Source of the DNA: Azoarcus sp. | Lineage (GTDB): Bacteria > Pseudomonadota > Gammaproteobacteria > Burkholderiales > Rhodocyclaceae | NCBI GenBank assembly: GCA_023230755.1 | Contig: JALNWS010000074.1 | Location: forward strand, 1 to 17,609 | DNA length: 17,609 nt | Reading direction: 5' to 3' | Shown: positions 7,138-14,241 of the stretch, piece by piece | How positions within the stretch are numbered: the stretch's first letter is position 1 | Layout: the number at the start of each line of letters is the position of its first letter | Translations under genes and position numbers: made by a program | The notes under the pieces: model-generated | What the model was told of the DNA's origin: nothing | The model's database searches: none | What the model saw: only the letters and a program-made list of their open reading frames with translations

Positions 7138-7917
7138 ATGAGACGCGTGGTGTTCAATCAGAAAGGTGGGGTCGGCAAATCCACCATTACCTGCAACCTG
7201 GCAGCAATCAGCGCACAACAGGGCAAGCGCACCTTGGTGATCGATCTCGACCCGCAGGGCAACTCCACCCAGTATCTGCTCGGCGTCTCAGGTGACTCGC
7301 TCGACAGCACCCTGGCCGATTTCTTCGACCAGACGCTCAATTTCAAGCTCAATCCGAAGGCAACCAGCGAGTTCATCGTCGCCAGCCCTTTCGAGGGGCT
7401 CCACGTCATGCCGTCCCATCCGCAACTGGAAGAACTGCAAAGCAAACTTGAGTCGCGCTACAAGATCTACAAATTGCGCGATGCGCTCGACGAACTCGCC
7501 GATGAATACGACTGCGTCTATATCGACACGCCGCCCGCGCTCAACTTCTATACCCGCTCGGCCCTGATTGCCGCGAACGCCTGCCTGATTCCATTCGATT
7601 GCGACGACTTCTCGCGCCGCGCACTGTATTCCCTGCTGGAGAACGTCGAGGAGATCAAGGCCGACCACAACCGTGGTCTGGAAGTCGAAGGCATCGTCGT
7701 GAATCAGTTCCAGGCACGCGCCAGCCTGCCGCAGAAGGTGGTGCAGGAACTGATCGACGAAGGCTTGCCGGTGCTTGCGCCCTACCTGTCGGCCTCGGTG
7801 AAGATCAAGGAATCACACGAACAGGCCAAGCCGATGATCCACCTTGAGCCCAAACACAAACTGGCACAGGAATTCGTCGCCCTGCACGACAACCTGGCAC
7901 GCAAGTACGGCGCCTGA
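7138..7917 (+). CDS. Orphan ParA/MinD-superfamily ATPase
   Basis: A 259-residue ParA-type ATPase. The deviant Walker A motif QKGGVGKST spans residues 8-16 (signature Lys9, P-loop Lys14); TLVIDLDPQGNST follows near 32-44, and the Walker B-like segment CVYIDTPPALNF lies near 125. There is no N-terminal DNA-binding HTH extension. No parB-like gene follows: the next gene is uvrD on the opposite strand, 34 bp away. Chromosomal Soj proteins sit next to a ParB gene, so this is more likely one of the stand-alone ParA-like ATPases conserved in beta- and gammaproteobacteria, whose cargo is unknown to me. The ATG at 7138 has a strong GGAGGGG site; an in-frame start further upstream is less likely because hairpins lie there. 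The superfamily is certain; the role is not. Confidence 0.93.
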   Translation: MRRVVFNQKGGVGKSTITCNLAAISAQQGKRTLVIDLDPQGNSTQYLLGVSGDSLDSTLADFFDQTLNFKLNPKATSEFIVASPFEGLHVMPSHPQLEELQSKLESRYKIYKLRDALDELADEYDCVYIDTPPALNFYTRSALIAANACLIPFDCDDFSRRALYSLLENVEEIKADHNRGLEVEGIVVNQFQARASLPQKVVQELIDEGLPVLAPYLSASVKIKESHEQAKPMIHLEPKHKLAQEFVALHDNLARKYGA

Positions 7918-7933
7918 GCGTCGTCTGCCACGC

Positions 7934-7968
7934 AGCTTGATCCGGCAAGGTTCAGACCGGATCAAGCT
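7934..7968. terminator. 12-bp inverted repeat between convergent parA and uvrD
   Basis: AGCTTGATCCGG (7934-7945) and CCGGATCAAGCT (7957-7968) are perfect inverted copies around an 11-nt loop. The structure lies 17 nt after the parA stop and covers the last codons and stop of uvrD. It has no T tract on either strand, so its use as a two-way terminator is inferred from position and stem strength. Confidence 0.55.
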
Positions 7969-10180
7969 TGGCCACCCCGAGCAGCAGCCACTTCACGCCC
8001 GCCGACCCGAAGTTGACCTGCACCCTGGCGTCGCTGCCGCCGCCCTCGGCGGCGACAATCACACCCTGCCCGAACTTGGCGTGGCTCACGCTCTGCCCGA
8101 TGCGCAGGCCGCCCGGCAAACTGGCAAACGACGGCCGCGGCTCGCGCTGCGTAACAGCCGGTTTCGCGGACGACGTAAAGTAGGCGCCACCAGCGCCACC
8201 GGTCGCACCGCCAAGCGCCGCACGCGGGCTCGGCGGGCTGAGCCACTTCGTGAGCCCGACCGGAATCTCCTCAAGAAAGCGCGAGCGCAGGTTGTAGCGG
8301 GTCTGGCCATGAAGCATCCGGCTCTGCGCAAATGACAGGTACAGACGCTCCCGGGCACGCGTCACCGCCACGTACATCAATCGCCGCTCCTCTTCGAGCC
8401 CCTCCGCTTCCAGGATGCTGTTTTCGTGCGGGAACAGGCCTTCTTCCAGCCCCGACAGGAAAACCACGTCGAACTCCAGCCCCTTGGAAGAATGCACGGT
8501 CATCAACTGCACCGCGTCCGCGCCCTGACCCGCCTGATGGTCGCCCGCCTCGAGTGACGCATGGGCAAGAAAGTCCGCAAGCTGACGGTGCTCACCAGCG
8601 TCCGCAGACTCGTCACCGGGCACACCCGCCTGCTGCTCCGCGACAAAGTTGGCTGCCGCATTCAACAGTTCGTCGAGGTTCTCCAGGCGCTCGCTGCCCT
8701 CTTTCTCGCTTTTGTAGTGATCTCGAAGGCCGGAACGGTCCAGCACGTGATCGATGATCTCGGGAAGCGTCAGCGGACCGGTATCTCGCCGCAGATCCTC
8801 AATCATCCGCAAGAACTGACCCAGCGCGGTCCCCGCCTTGCCCGTCAGGTGCGGCACCGTAGCGTAAAGACTGGTGTTATAGGTGCGCGCCGCGTCCTGC
8901 AGCACCTCGATCGAACGCGCACCGATCCCTCGAGTCGGAAAATTAACCACCCGCGCGAACGCGGTGTCATCGTCCGGATTGGCGATCAGCCGCAGATAGG
9001 CCAGCGCATGCTTGATTTCCTGGCGTTCGAAAAAACGCAGGCCGCCATAGACCCGATACGGAATACCCGCAGAGAACAGGCGATGCTCAAGCACCCGCGA
9101 CTGCGCGTTTGAGCGATACAGCAGCGCAATTTCGGACCGGGAGCGCCCGTCGCGCACCAAACCCTGTATCTCCTCCACGATCCAGCGCGCTTCATCGGTA
9201 TCGGCATAGGCCTCGAATATGCGAATCGGCTCACCCGCCCCCTGGTCGGTCCACAGGTTCTTGCCCAGGCGGTGTGTATTGAAGCGGATGATCGCATTCG
9301 CCGCATCGAGGATGTTGCTGTGCGAACGGTAATTCTGCTCAAGCCGGATGACGTTCTCGACATGGAACTCACGCTCGAAATCGCGCATGTTGCCGACTTC
9401 CGCACCGCGAAAACGATAGATGCTCTGGTCGTCATCCCCCACACACAGCAAGGCAGCGCCCCCCTCGGCACCATCTGCAGCGAGCAGCTTCAGCCAACGG
9501 TACTGCAGCCGGTTGGTGTCCTGAAACTCATCGACAAGAATGTGCCGGAAACGCCGCTGATAATGGCGTCGAATCGGCTCGTTGCGCTCGAGCAACTCGT
9601 AGGTGCGCAGCAACAACTCCGCGAAATCCACAACAGATTCGCGCTGGCACTGTGCTTCATACTCCTGATAGAGCTGAACACGCTGCTTTGTAAAATCGTC
9701 CCATGCTTCGACTGCATGGGGCCGGTTTCCCGCCTCTTTCTGGCCATTGATGAAGTGCTGTAGCTCACGCGGCGGAAATTTTTCGTCATCGACATTCAGC
9801 GTCTTCAGCAAACGCTTGATCGCGGCCAGCTGGTCAGCGGAATCGAGAATCTGGAACAACTGCGGCAGGCCGGCATCACGGTGATGGGCACGCAGCAAGC
9901 GGTTGCACAGACCGTGAAAAGTGCCTACCCACATGCCACGGGGGCTGACAGGCAGCATTGCACCAAGGCGCGCAAGCATCTCCTTTGCCGCCTTGTTGGT
10001 AAAGGTGACGGCGAGAATGCCTGACGGGTCCACCTGGCCGGACTGGATCAGCCAGGCGATGCGGGTGGTCAACACACGGGTTTTTCCAGATCCCGCACCA
10101 GCGAGGATAAGGGCATGTTGCGGCGGCAACGTGACGGCCTGAAGTTGTTCGGGATTCAGATTGGCAAGCAGTTGGGACAT
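7952..10180 (-). CDS. uvrD: DNA helicase II, UvrD family
   Basis: A 742-residue superfamily 1 ATP-dependent 3'-5' DNA helicase (E. coli UvrD is 720), acting in nucleotide excision and mismatch repair. Motifs in order are LNPEQLQAV (Q motif, residue 8), AGAGSGKT with Lys33 (motif I), VTFTNKAAKEM near 58 (Ia), VDEFQDTN at 216-223 (II), GDDDQSIYRFRGA (III), EQNYRS (IV), VQLMTVHSSKGLEFDVVF (V) and VAVTRARERLYLS (VI). The C-terminal segment IGQSVSHAKFGQGVIV...ARVQVNFG..GVKWL is the Tudor-like tail that marks UvrD/PcrA rather than Rep. The start has an AAAGGA site about 7 nt upstream. No LexA box of consensus spacing was found in front of it. It is divergent from a small unknown gene and convergent with the ParA gene. 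Confidence 0.95.
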   Translation of the reverse strand: MSQLLANLNPEQLQAVTLPPQHALILAGAGSGKTRVLTTRIAWLIQSGQVDPSGILAVTFTNKAAKEMLARLGAMLPVSPRGMWVGTFHGLCNRLLRAHHRDAGLPQLFQILDSADQLAAIKRLLKTLNVDDEKFPPRELQHFINGQKEAGNRPHAVEAWDDFTKQRVQLYQEYEAQCQRESVVDFAELLLRTYELLERNEPIRRHYQRRFRHILVDEFQDTNRLQYRWLKLLAADGAEGGAALLCVGDDDQSIYRFRGAEVGNMRDFEREFHVENVIRLEQNYRSHSNILDAANAIIRFNTHRLGKNLWTDQGAGEPIRIFEAYADTDEARWIVEEIQGLVRDGRSRSEIALLYRSNAQSRVLEHRLFSAGIPYRVYGGLRFFERQEIKHALAYLRLIANPDDDTAFARVVNFPTRGIGARSIEVLQDAARTYNTSLYATVPHLTGKAGTALGQFLRMIEDLRRDTGPLTLPEIIDHVLDRSGLRDHYKSEKEGSERLENLDELLNAAANFVAEQQAGVPGDESADAGEHRQLADFLAHASLEAGDHQAGQGADAVQLMTVHSSKGLEFDVVFLSGLEEGLFPHENSILEAEGLEEERRLMYVAVTRARERLYLSFAQSRMLHGQTRYNLRSRFLEEIPVGLTKWLSPPSPRAALGGATGGAGGAYFTSSAKPAVTQREPRPSFASLPGGLRIGQSVSHAKFGQGVIVAAEGGGSDARVQVNFGSAGVKWLLLGVAKLDPV

Positions 10181-10201
10181 GAGTTTTCCTTTACTGCCGT
10201 C

Positions 10202-10229
10202 ATTCTAACCGCTGACGTCGCACAGCCAG
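10202..10229 (-). promoter_or_regulatory. Candidate promoter of uvrD
   Basis: On the minus strand TAGAAT (10202-10207) matches the -10 consensus at 5 of 6 bases and sits 21 nt before the uvrD start codon. The best -35 at 16 nt spacing, CTGGCT (10224-10229), is poor. The short leader would still include the ribosome site. Confidence 0.3.
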
Positions 10230-10258
10230 CTAGCGCTGTCCCTGCACAGTCGCCCGTT

Positions 10259-10278
10259 GTCCACTATTACCAATGGAC
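10259..10278. repeat. Inverted repeat GTCCA/TGGAC
   Basis: GTCCA (10259-10263) and TGGAC (10274-10278) form an inverted repeat around 10 nt, immediately beside a second palindrome. It is a possible operator in the uvrD upstream region. Confidence 0.4.
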
Positions 10279-10280
10279 TA

Positions 10281-10298
10281 GTGTTGCAATTTCGACAC
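10281..10298. repeat. Imperfect 18-bp palindrome
   Basis: GTGTTGCAATTTCGACAC is symmetrical at 7 of 9 base pairs and lies 2 bp from the preceding inverted repeat. The size and spacing suit a dimeric regulator, but I do not recognise the site. Confidence 0.4.
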
Positions 10299-10391
10299 AA
10301 GCGCTTGATTCCGAATTTTGACTGCGATAGCCTTGGATTGTGCACAGCAACAATTTAATGAACTTTGTCACAGTTTCCTTGCCAGACAGCC

Positions 10392-10397
10392 TATAGA
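10392..10397 (+). promoter_or_regulatory. Possible -10 box of the small unknown gene
   Basis: TATAGA (5 of 6 matches to TATAAT when read within CTATAGAAT) lies about 120 nt upstream of the start. The nearest -35-like hexamer, TTGTCA (10365-10370), is 21 nt away, which is too far for a standard promoter. An inverted repeat TTGAT/ATCAA follows at 10402-10419. Confidence 0.25.
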
Positions 10398-10513
10398 ATG
10401 GTTGATAAGAAGCCATCAATATTTACCGCAGCACAACATACGGAGCGCAAAGCACAGGCCCACAAGGCCCCGAAAGCGCACGCAGGCCTACCCCGGCCAC
10501 ACGGAGAACACAG

Positions 10514-10843
10514 ATGAAAGCACCCAAATTACTTCCCTGGTACGCCCGCAAGGCCGGCGTTCCGCTCGAACGTGCCAATGCTCTTTGGCGCAAGGCAGTC
10601 CGCGAAGCCACAGCCGAGACCGGCTGGGTCGGCAACTCGGAATACTGGGGTGCATCCATCGACATTTTTCTCCGCCTGCTCGACGCCGAGAAGGAAACCC
10701 TGTGCACGCCGAGTGTTACGCCGATTCTTCGCAGTCAGCAGCGCATGTGGAACATGCCCCTGATTGCGATGGAAGACATGTTCAGGATCATGTCCGCCAA
10801 CTGGCACCGCCAGACTGGCATCGATCCGCGAAAAGCGGCCTGA
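10514..10843 (+). CDS. Small tryptophan-rich protein of unknown function
   Basis: A 109-residue soluble-looking protein that I do not recognise as a named family. It has six tryptophans (residues 9, 25, 38, 45, 79, 97), one cysteine (64), no signal peptide and no membrane segment. It seems largely helical: residues 10-35 and 47-62 read as amphipathic helices, linked by GWVGNSEYWG, and a Met-rich stretch (MWNMPLIAMEDMFRIM) lies near 78-93. The ATG has a GGAG site about 8 nt upstream. Codon use resembles its neighbours, so there is no sign of recent transfer. It stands alone: divergent from uvrD, with an intrinsic terminator 75 bp after the stop and leuS beyond it. A coding call is supported by the ribosome site, the terminator and GC-typical codons. 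Confidence 0.8.
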   Translation: MKAPKLLPWYARKAGVPLERANALWRKAVREATAETGWVGNSEYWGASIDIFLRLLDAEKETLCTPSVTPILRSQQRMWNMPLIAMEDMFRIMSANWHRQTGIDPRKAA

Positions 10844-10917
10844 CCGGCTCGAATTCAGGCGCGGCCCCTTCAGGGCGCAGCGCCCACCTCCTCCCTCCCT
10901 CTCCTTCATCGGAGATT

Positions 10918-10952
10918 TGGCATCCGGCCCCTCCGCCGGGTGCCATTTTTTT
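10918..10952 (+). terminator. Intrinsic terminator after the small unknown gene
   Basis: GGCATCCGGC (10919-10928) pairs with GCCGGGTGCC (10935-10944), 10 bp with one G-T wobble and a 6-nt loop, extended by a T-A pair, then seven T residues (10946-10952). This is a textbook rho-independent terminator. It also argues against any leuS start upstream of it. Confidence 0.9.
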
Positions 10953-11049
10953 GCTGAAGCGCCCCAAAACCGGGCCTTTTCCCAGTCAAACCGGCAAAGG
11001 AATCGGCATTCAGCCCCGACTGCCCGAGCGCCACTACCGGGCTTCGCGA

Positions 11050-11055
11050 TATACT
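11050..11055 (+). promoter_or_regulatory. Possible -10 box of the leuS operon
   Basis: TATACT (5 of 6 matches to TATAAT) lies 38 nt before the leuS ATG, just after the upstream terminator. No good -35 hexamer is found at 16-18 nt. Confidence 0.35.
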
Positions 11056-11093
11056 TTCGCGTTTTCAACGCTTTGAGCGCACGCACCCCGCCC

Positions 11094-13715
11094 ATGCAGG
11101 ACAAATACCAGCCCGCCGCCGTCGAAACGGCCGCCCAGCAACACTGGGACGCCACCTCGGCGTTCCGTGTATCCGAAGACACCAGCCGTCCCAAGTACTA
11201 TTGCCTGTCGATGTTCCCGTACCCTTCGGGCAAGCTGCACATGGGACACGTGCGCAACTACACCATTGGCGACGTACTGGCGCGCTTCCACCGCATGCGC
11301 GGCTACAACGTGCTGCAGCCCATGGGCTGGGACGCCTTCGGCATGCCCGCCGAGAACGCGGCCATCCAGAACAACGTGCCGCCCGCCAAATGGACCTACG
11401 CCAACATCGATTACATGAAGACCCAGCTCAAGCGCCTGGGCTTCGCCATCGACTGGTCGCGTGAAATCGCGACCTGCACACCGGAGTACTACCGCTGGGA
11501 GCAGTGGCTGTTCACCCGCCTGTACGAGAAGGGGCTGATCTACAAGCGCCTCGGCACGGTGAACTGGGACCCGGTTGACGACACCGTGCTCGCCAACGAA
11601 CAGGTCATCGACGGCCGCGGCTGGCGCTCGGGCGCGCTGGTGGAGAAGCGCGAGATCCCCATGTACTACATGAAGATCACCGCCTACGCCGACGAACTGC
11701 TTGAAGCACTCGATGGCCTGTCCGGATGGCCGGAACAGGTCAAGCTGATGCAGAAAAACTGGATCGGCCGCTCGGAAGGCGTCGAAGTCCACTTCCCCTA
11801 CGACCTGTCGACCATCGGTCAGTCCGGCGTGCTCAAGGTGTTCACCACCCGCGCCGACACGCTGATGGGCGCAACCTACGTCGCCGTTGCTGCCGAACAT
11901 CCGCTCGCCACCCAGGCTGCAGCAGGCAATCCCGAGCTGGCGACCTTCATCGATGAGTGCAAGCGCGGCGGTGTCGCCGAGGCTGACCTCGCGACGATGG
12001 AAAAGAAGGGCATGCCCACCGGCCTGCGCGTGGTGCACCCGATCACCGGCGAATACCTGCCGGTGTGGGTCGCCAACTACGTGCTGATGGGCTACGGTGA
12101 AGGCGCGGTGATGGCGGTTCCCGCCCACGACGAACGCGATTTTGCCTTTGCCACCCGCTACAAGCTGCCGATCACGATGGTCGTGCGCTCCACCCGCGAC
12201 GCCTACGAGCAGACGGTTGCGCCGTGGATCGACGCCTATGCCGAACCAGGACGCCTGATCAACTCCGGCAAGTACGACGGGCTGCACTTCCAGGATGCGG
12301 TCGATGCCATTGCCACCGACCTTGAAGCCAAGGGACTGGGGAACAAGCGCGTGCAGTTTCGCCTGCGCGACTGGGGCATTTCACGCCAGCGCTACTGGGG
12401 TTGCCCGATCCCGATGGTCCACTGCGACGACTGCGGCGATGTGCCGGTGCCTGACGAGCAGCTGCCGGTGGTCCTGCCCGAGAACGTCGAAGTGACCGGC
12501 CGCGGCTCGCCACTGGCCAAGATGGCCTCGTTCTACGACTGCAGCTGCCCCACGTGCGGCAAGCCAGCCAAGCGCGAAACCGACACCATGGACACCTTCG
12601 TCGAGTCGTCCTGGTATTTCCTGCGCTACGCCTGCGCCGACAGCAACACCGCGATGGTCGATGAGCGCGTCAATTACTGGGCCCCGGTGGACCAGTACAT
12701 CGGCGGCATCGAGCACGCCATCCTGCACCTGCTGTATTCGCGCTTTTTTACCCGCGCCATGCGCGACTGCGGCCTGGTCAATGTGTCCGAGCCCTTCGCC
12801 AACCTGCTCACCCAGGGCATGGTGGTTGCAGAAACCTATTACCGCGACCTTGACGGTGGCAGGAAGCAGTGGATCAACCCGGCCGACGTCACCGTCGAAC
12901 GCGACGAGCGCGGCCGCATCGTGGCTGCCAAGCTCACCAGCGACGGCCTGCCGGTGGTGATCGGCGGCATCGAGAAGATGGCCAAGTCGAAGAACAACGG
13001 CGTAGACCCGCAGGCGCTGGTGGATCAGTACGGCGCCGATACCGCGCGCCTGTTCACCATGTTCGCCGCGCCGCCCGATCAGCAGCTCGAATGGTCCGAC
13101 TCCGGCGTCGAGGGCGCATCGCGCTTCCTGCGCAGGGTATGGAACCTCGGTCACCTCTTCAGCAGCGAAATGCGCGCGGCGCTGCCGGCCCAGCGTCAGC
13201 TGGCGGCGGGAAAGCTGCCGCCAGCACTGGCCGATGTTCGCCGCGAGATCCACACTCATCTGAAGCAGGCCAACTACGATTTTGGCAAGCACCAGTTCAA
13301 CACCGTGGTATCGGCCGCGATGAAGATCCTCAACGCGCTCGAAAAGGCACCGCGCGACAACGCCGCGGCCCACGCCGAGCTGACCGAAGAGGGGTTCTCC
13401 ATCCTGCTGCGCCTGCTGTCGCCAATTACCCCGCATATCGCACACGCACTGTGGCAGGAATGCGGCTACGGTGACGACATCCTCGCCGCCAGCTGGCCCG
13501 AACCGCTAGAGGCTGCACTCAAGCAGGATGAGATCGAGCTGATGGTGCAGGTCAACGGCAAGCTGCGTGGCAGCATCAAGGTTGCCGCAGAAGCCAGCAA
13601 GAGCGAAATCGAAGCGCTTGGGCTGGCGTCGGAAGCGGCGCAAAAGTTCATGGAAGGGAAGCCACCGAAGAAAGTGGTGGTGGTCCCCGGCCGTCTGATC
13701 AACATCGTGGTCTGA
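11094..13715 (+). CDS. leuS: Leucyl-tRNA synthetase
   Basis: An 873-residue class I aminoacyl-tRNA synthetase that charges tRNA-Leu. The HIGH motif is HMGH at 49-52 in FPYPSGKLHMGHVRNY. The CP1 editing domain shows TTRADTLMGATYVAVAAEHPLA and GYGEGAVMAVPAHDERD, and a Cys-rich zinc-type segment (CDDCG and CSCPTCG) follows, then TMDTFVESSWYFLRY. The KMSKS loop reads KMAKS at 628-632 (Ala for the first Ser). The anticodon-binding domain and the C-terminal VQVNGKLRGSI segment are intact. The reading frame stays open 330 nt further upstream, but that stretch contains the terminator of the previous gene, and MQDKYQPAAVE is the usual family start. No clear ribosome site precedes the ATG. It is the first gene of the leuS-lptE-holA operon, with lptE starting 10 bp after its stop. 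Confidence 0.97.
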   Translation: MQDKYQPAAVETAAQQHWDATSAFRVSEDTSRPKYYCLSMFPYPSGKLHMGHVRNYTIGDVLARFHRMRGYNVLQPMGWDAFGMPAENAAIQNNVPPAKWTYANIDYMKTQLKRLGFAIDWSREIATCTPEYYRWEQWLFTRLYEKGLIYKRLGTVNWDPVDDTVLANEQVIDGRGWRSGALVEKREIPMYYMKITAYADELLEALDGLSGWPEQVKLMQKNWIGRSEGVEVHFPYDLSTIGQSGVLKVFTTRADTLMGATYVAVAAEHPLATQAAAGNPELATFIDECKRGGVAEADLATMEKKGMPTGLRVVHPITGEYLPVWVANYVLMGYGEGAVMAVPAHDERDFAFATRYKLPITMVVRSTRDAYEQTVAPWIDAYAEPGRLINSGKYDGLHFQDAVDAIATDLEAKGLGNKRVQFRLRDWGISRQRYWGCPIPMVHCDDCGDVPVPDEQLPVVLPENVEVTGRGSPLAKMASFYDCSCPTCGKPAKRETDTMDTFVESSWYFLRYACADSNTAMVDERVNYWAPVDQYIGGIEHAILHLLYSRFFTRAMRDCGLVNVSEPFANLLTQGMVVAETYYRDLDGGRKQWINPADVTVERDERGRIVAAKLTSDGLPVVIGGIEKMAKSKNNGVDPQALVDQYGADTARLFTMFAAPPDQQLEWSDSGVEGASRFLRRVWNLGHLFSSEMRAALPAQRQLAAGKLPPALADVRREIHTHLKQANYDFGKHQFNTVVSAAMKILNALEKAPRDNAAAHAELTEEGFSILLRLLSPITPHIAHALWQECGYGDDILAASWPEPLEAALKQDEIELMVQVNGKLRGSIKVAAEASKSEIEALGLASEAAQKFMEGKPPKKVVVVPGRLINIVV

Positions 13716-13725
13716 GGACGCACTC

Positions 13726-14241
13726 ATGCACTCCAATTCTGCCCGTCGCGGCCTGCTCAAAGCAGGCGCGGCACTCGCAGCCTCTGCCATGCTTGCCGGC
13801 TGTGGCTTCCGTCTGCGCGGACCTCAACCCCTTGCCTTCTCCACCCTGCATGTCAGCGTCAGCGAATTTTCCGACCTTGGCCAGTCAATTCGCCGCAAGG
13901 TGGAAAACAGCGGTACCACGACGGTGACCGAAGATGCAGGCAAGGCGGAGGCTAAGCTGCAGATTCTCGCAAACGAGCGTGGCCGGGAAATCCTCAGCCT
14001 CACGAGTTCCGGTACGGTGCGCGAGTACCAGCTCACCCAGCGCATCCGTTTCCGCCTTGTCGACAACAAGAACGTCGAGCTGATTCCGCCAACGAACATC
14101 ACCGGCCAGCGCGAGTACACTTTCGACGATGAAGAGGTGCTCGGCAAGGAGCAGGAAGAAGCGCTGCTCTATCGCGACATGCAGGCCGACCTCGTGCAGC
14201 AGATCATGCGCCGCCTGGCGGCCTACCACCGCACCCAGTGA
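13726..14241 (+). CDS. lptE: LPS-assembly lipoprotein LptE
   Basis: A 171-residue outer-membrane lipoprotein that plugs the LptD barrel and helps deliver lipopolysaccharide to the cell surface. The lipobox LAGC places the lipidated cysteine at residue 26, and the typical CGFRLRG follows at once. The signal peptide begins with SARRGLLK, which resembles a twin-arginine motif, although LptE is normally exported by Sec. Segments SIRRKVENSG and SGTVREYQLTQRIRFRLVD fit the LptE fold. The start has GAGGA, overlapping the leuS stop, at 8 nt spacing. Its neighbours, leuS before and holA after, are the classical LptE (RlpB) context in proteobacteria. Its stop overlaps the holA start. Confidence 0.95.
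   Translation: MHSNSARRGLLKAGAALAASAMLAGCGFRLRGPQPLAFSTLHVSVSEFSDLGQSIRRKVENSGTTTVTEDAGKAEAKLQILANERGREILSLTSSGTVREYQLTQRIRFRLVDNKNVELIPPTNITGQREYTFDDEEVLGKEQEEALLYRDMQADLVQQIMRRLAAYHRTQ

Larger units (their letters stand above)
10181..10513. other. Divergent intergenic region between uvrD and the small unknown gene
   Basis: This 333-bp region is more AT-rich than its surroundings, mainly from about 10290 to 10440, and has no supported gene. It holds a possible uvrD -10 (10202-10207), two imperfect palindromes (10259-10278 and 10281-10298), a TATAGA box (10392-10397) and a short inverted repeat TTGAT/ATCAA (10402-10419). Confidence 0.65.

Noticed and set aside
10236..10249. LexA-like CTGT...ACAG upstream of uvrD
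   Set aside because: The half sites are only 6 nt apart, whereas the E. coli-type LexA box needs 8.
10402..10419. FNR/CRP-like TTGAT...ATCAA
   Set aside because: The half sites are 8 nt apart, while FNR sites have 4; it is only a short inverted repeat.
10764..11093. Upstream extension of leuS by 110 codons
   Set aside because: The stretch overlaps the end of the small unknown gene and its intrinsic terminator, and the added residues do not match LeuRS.
11034..12287. 417-codon open frame on the minus strand
   Set aside because: It is antisense to leuS, whose motifs are unmistakable, and the product has no recognisable feature.
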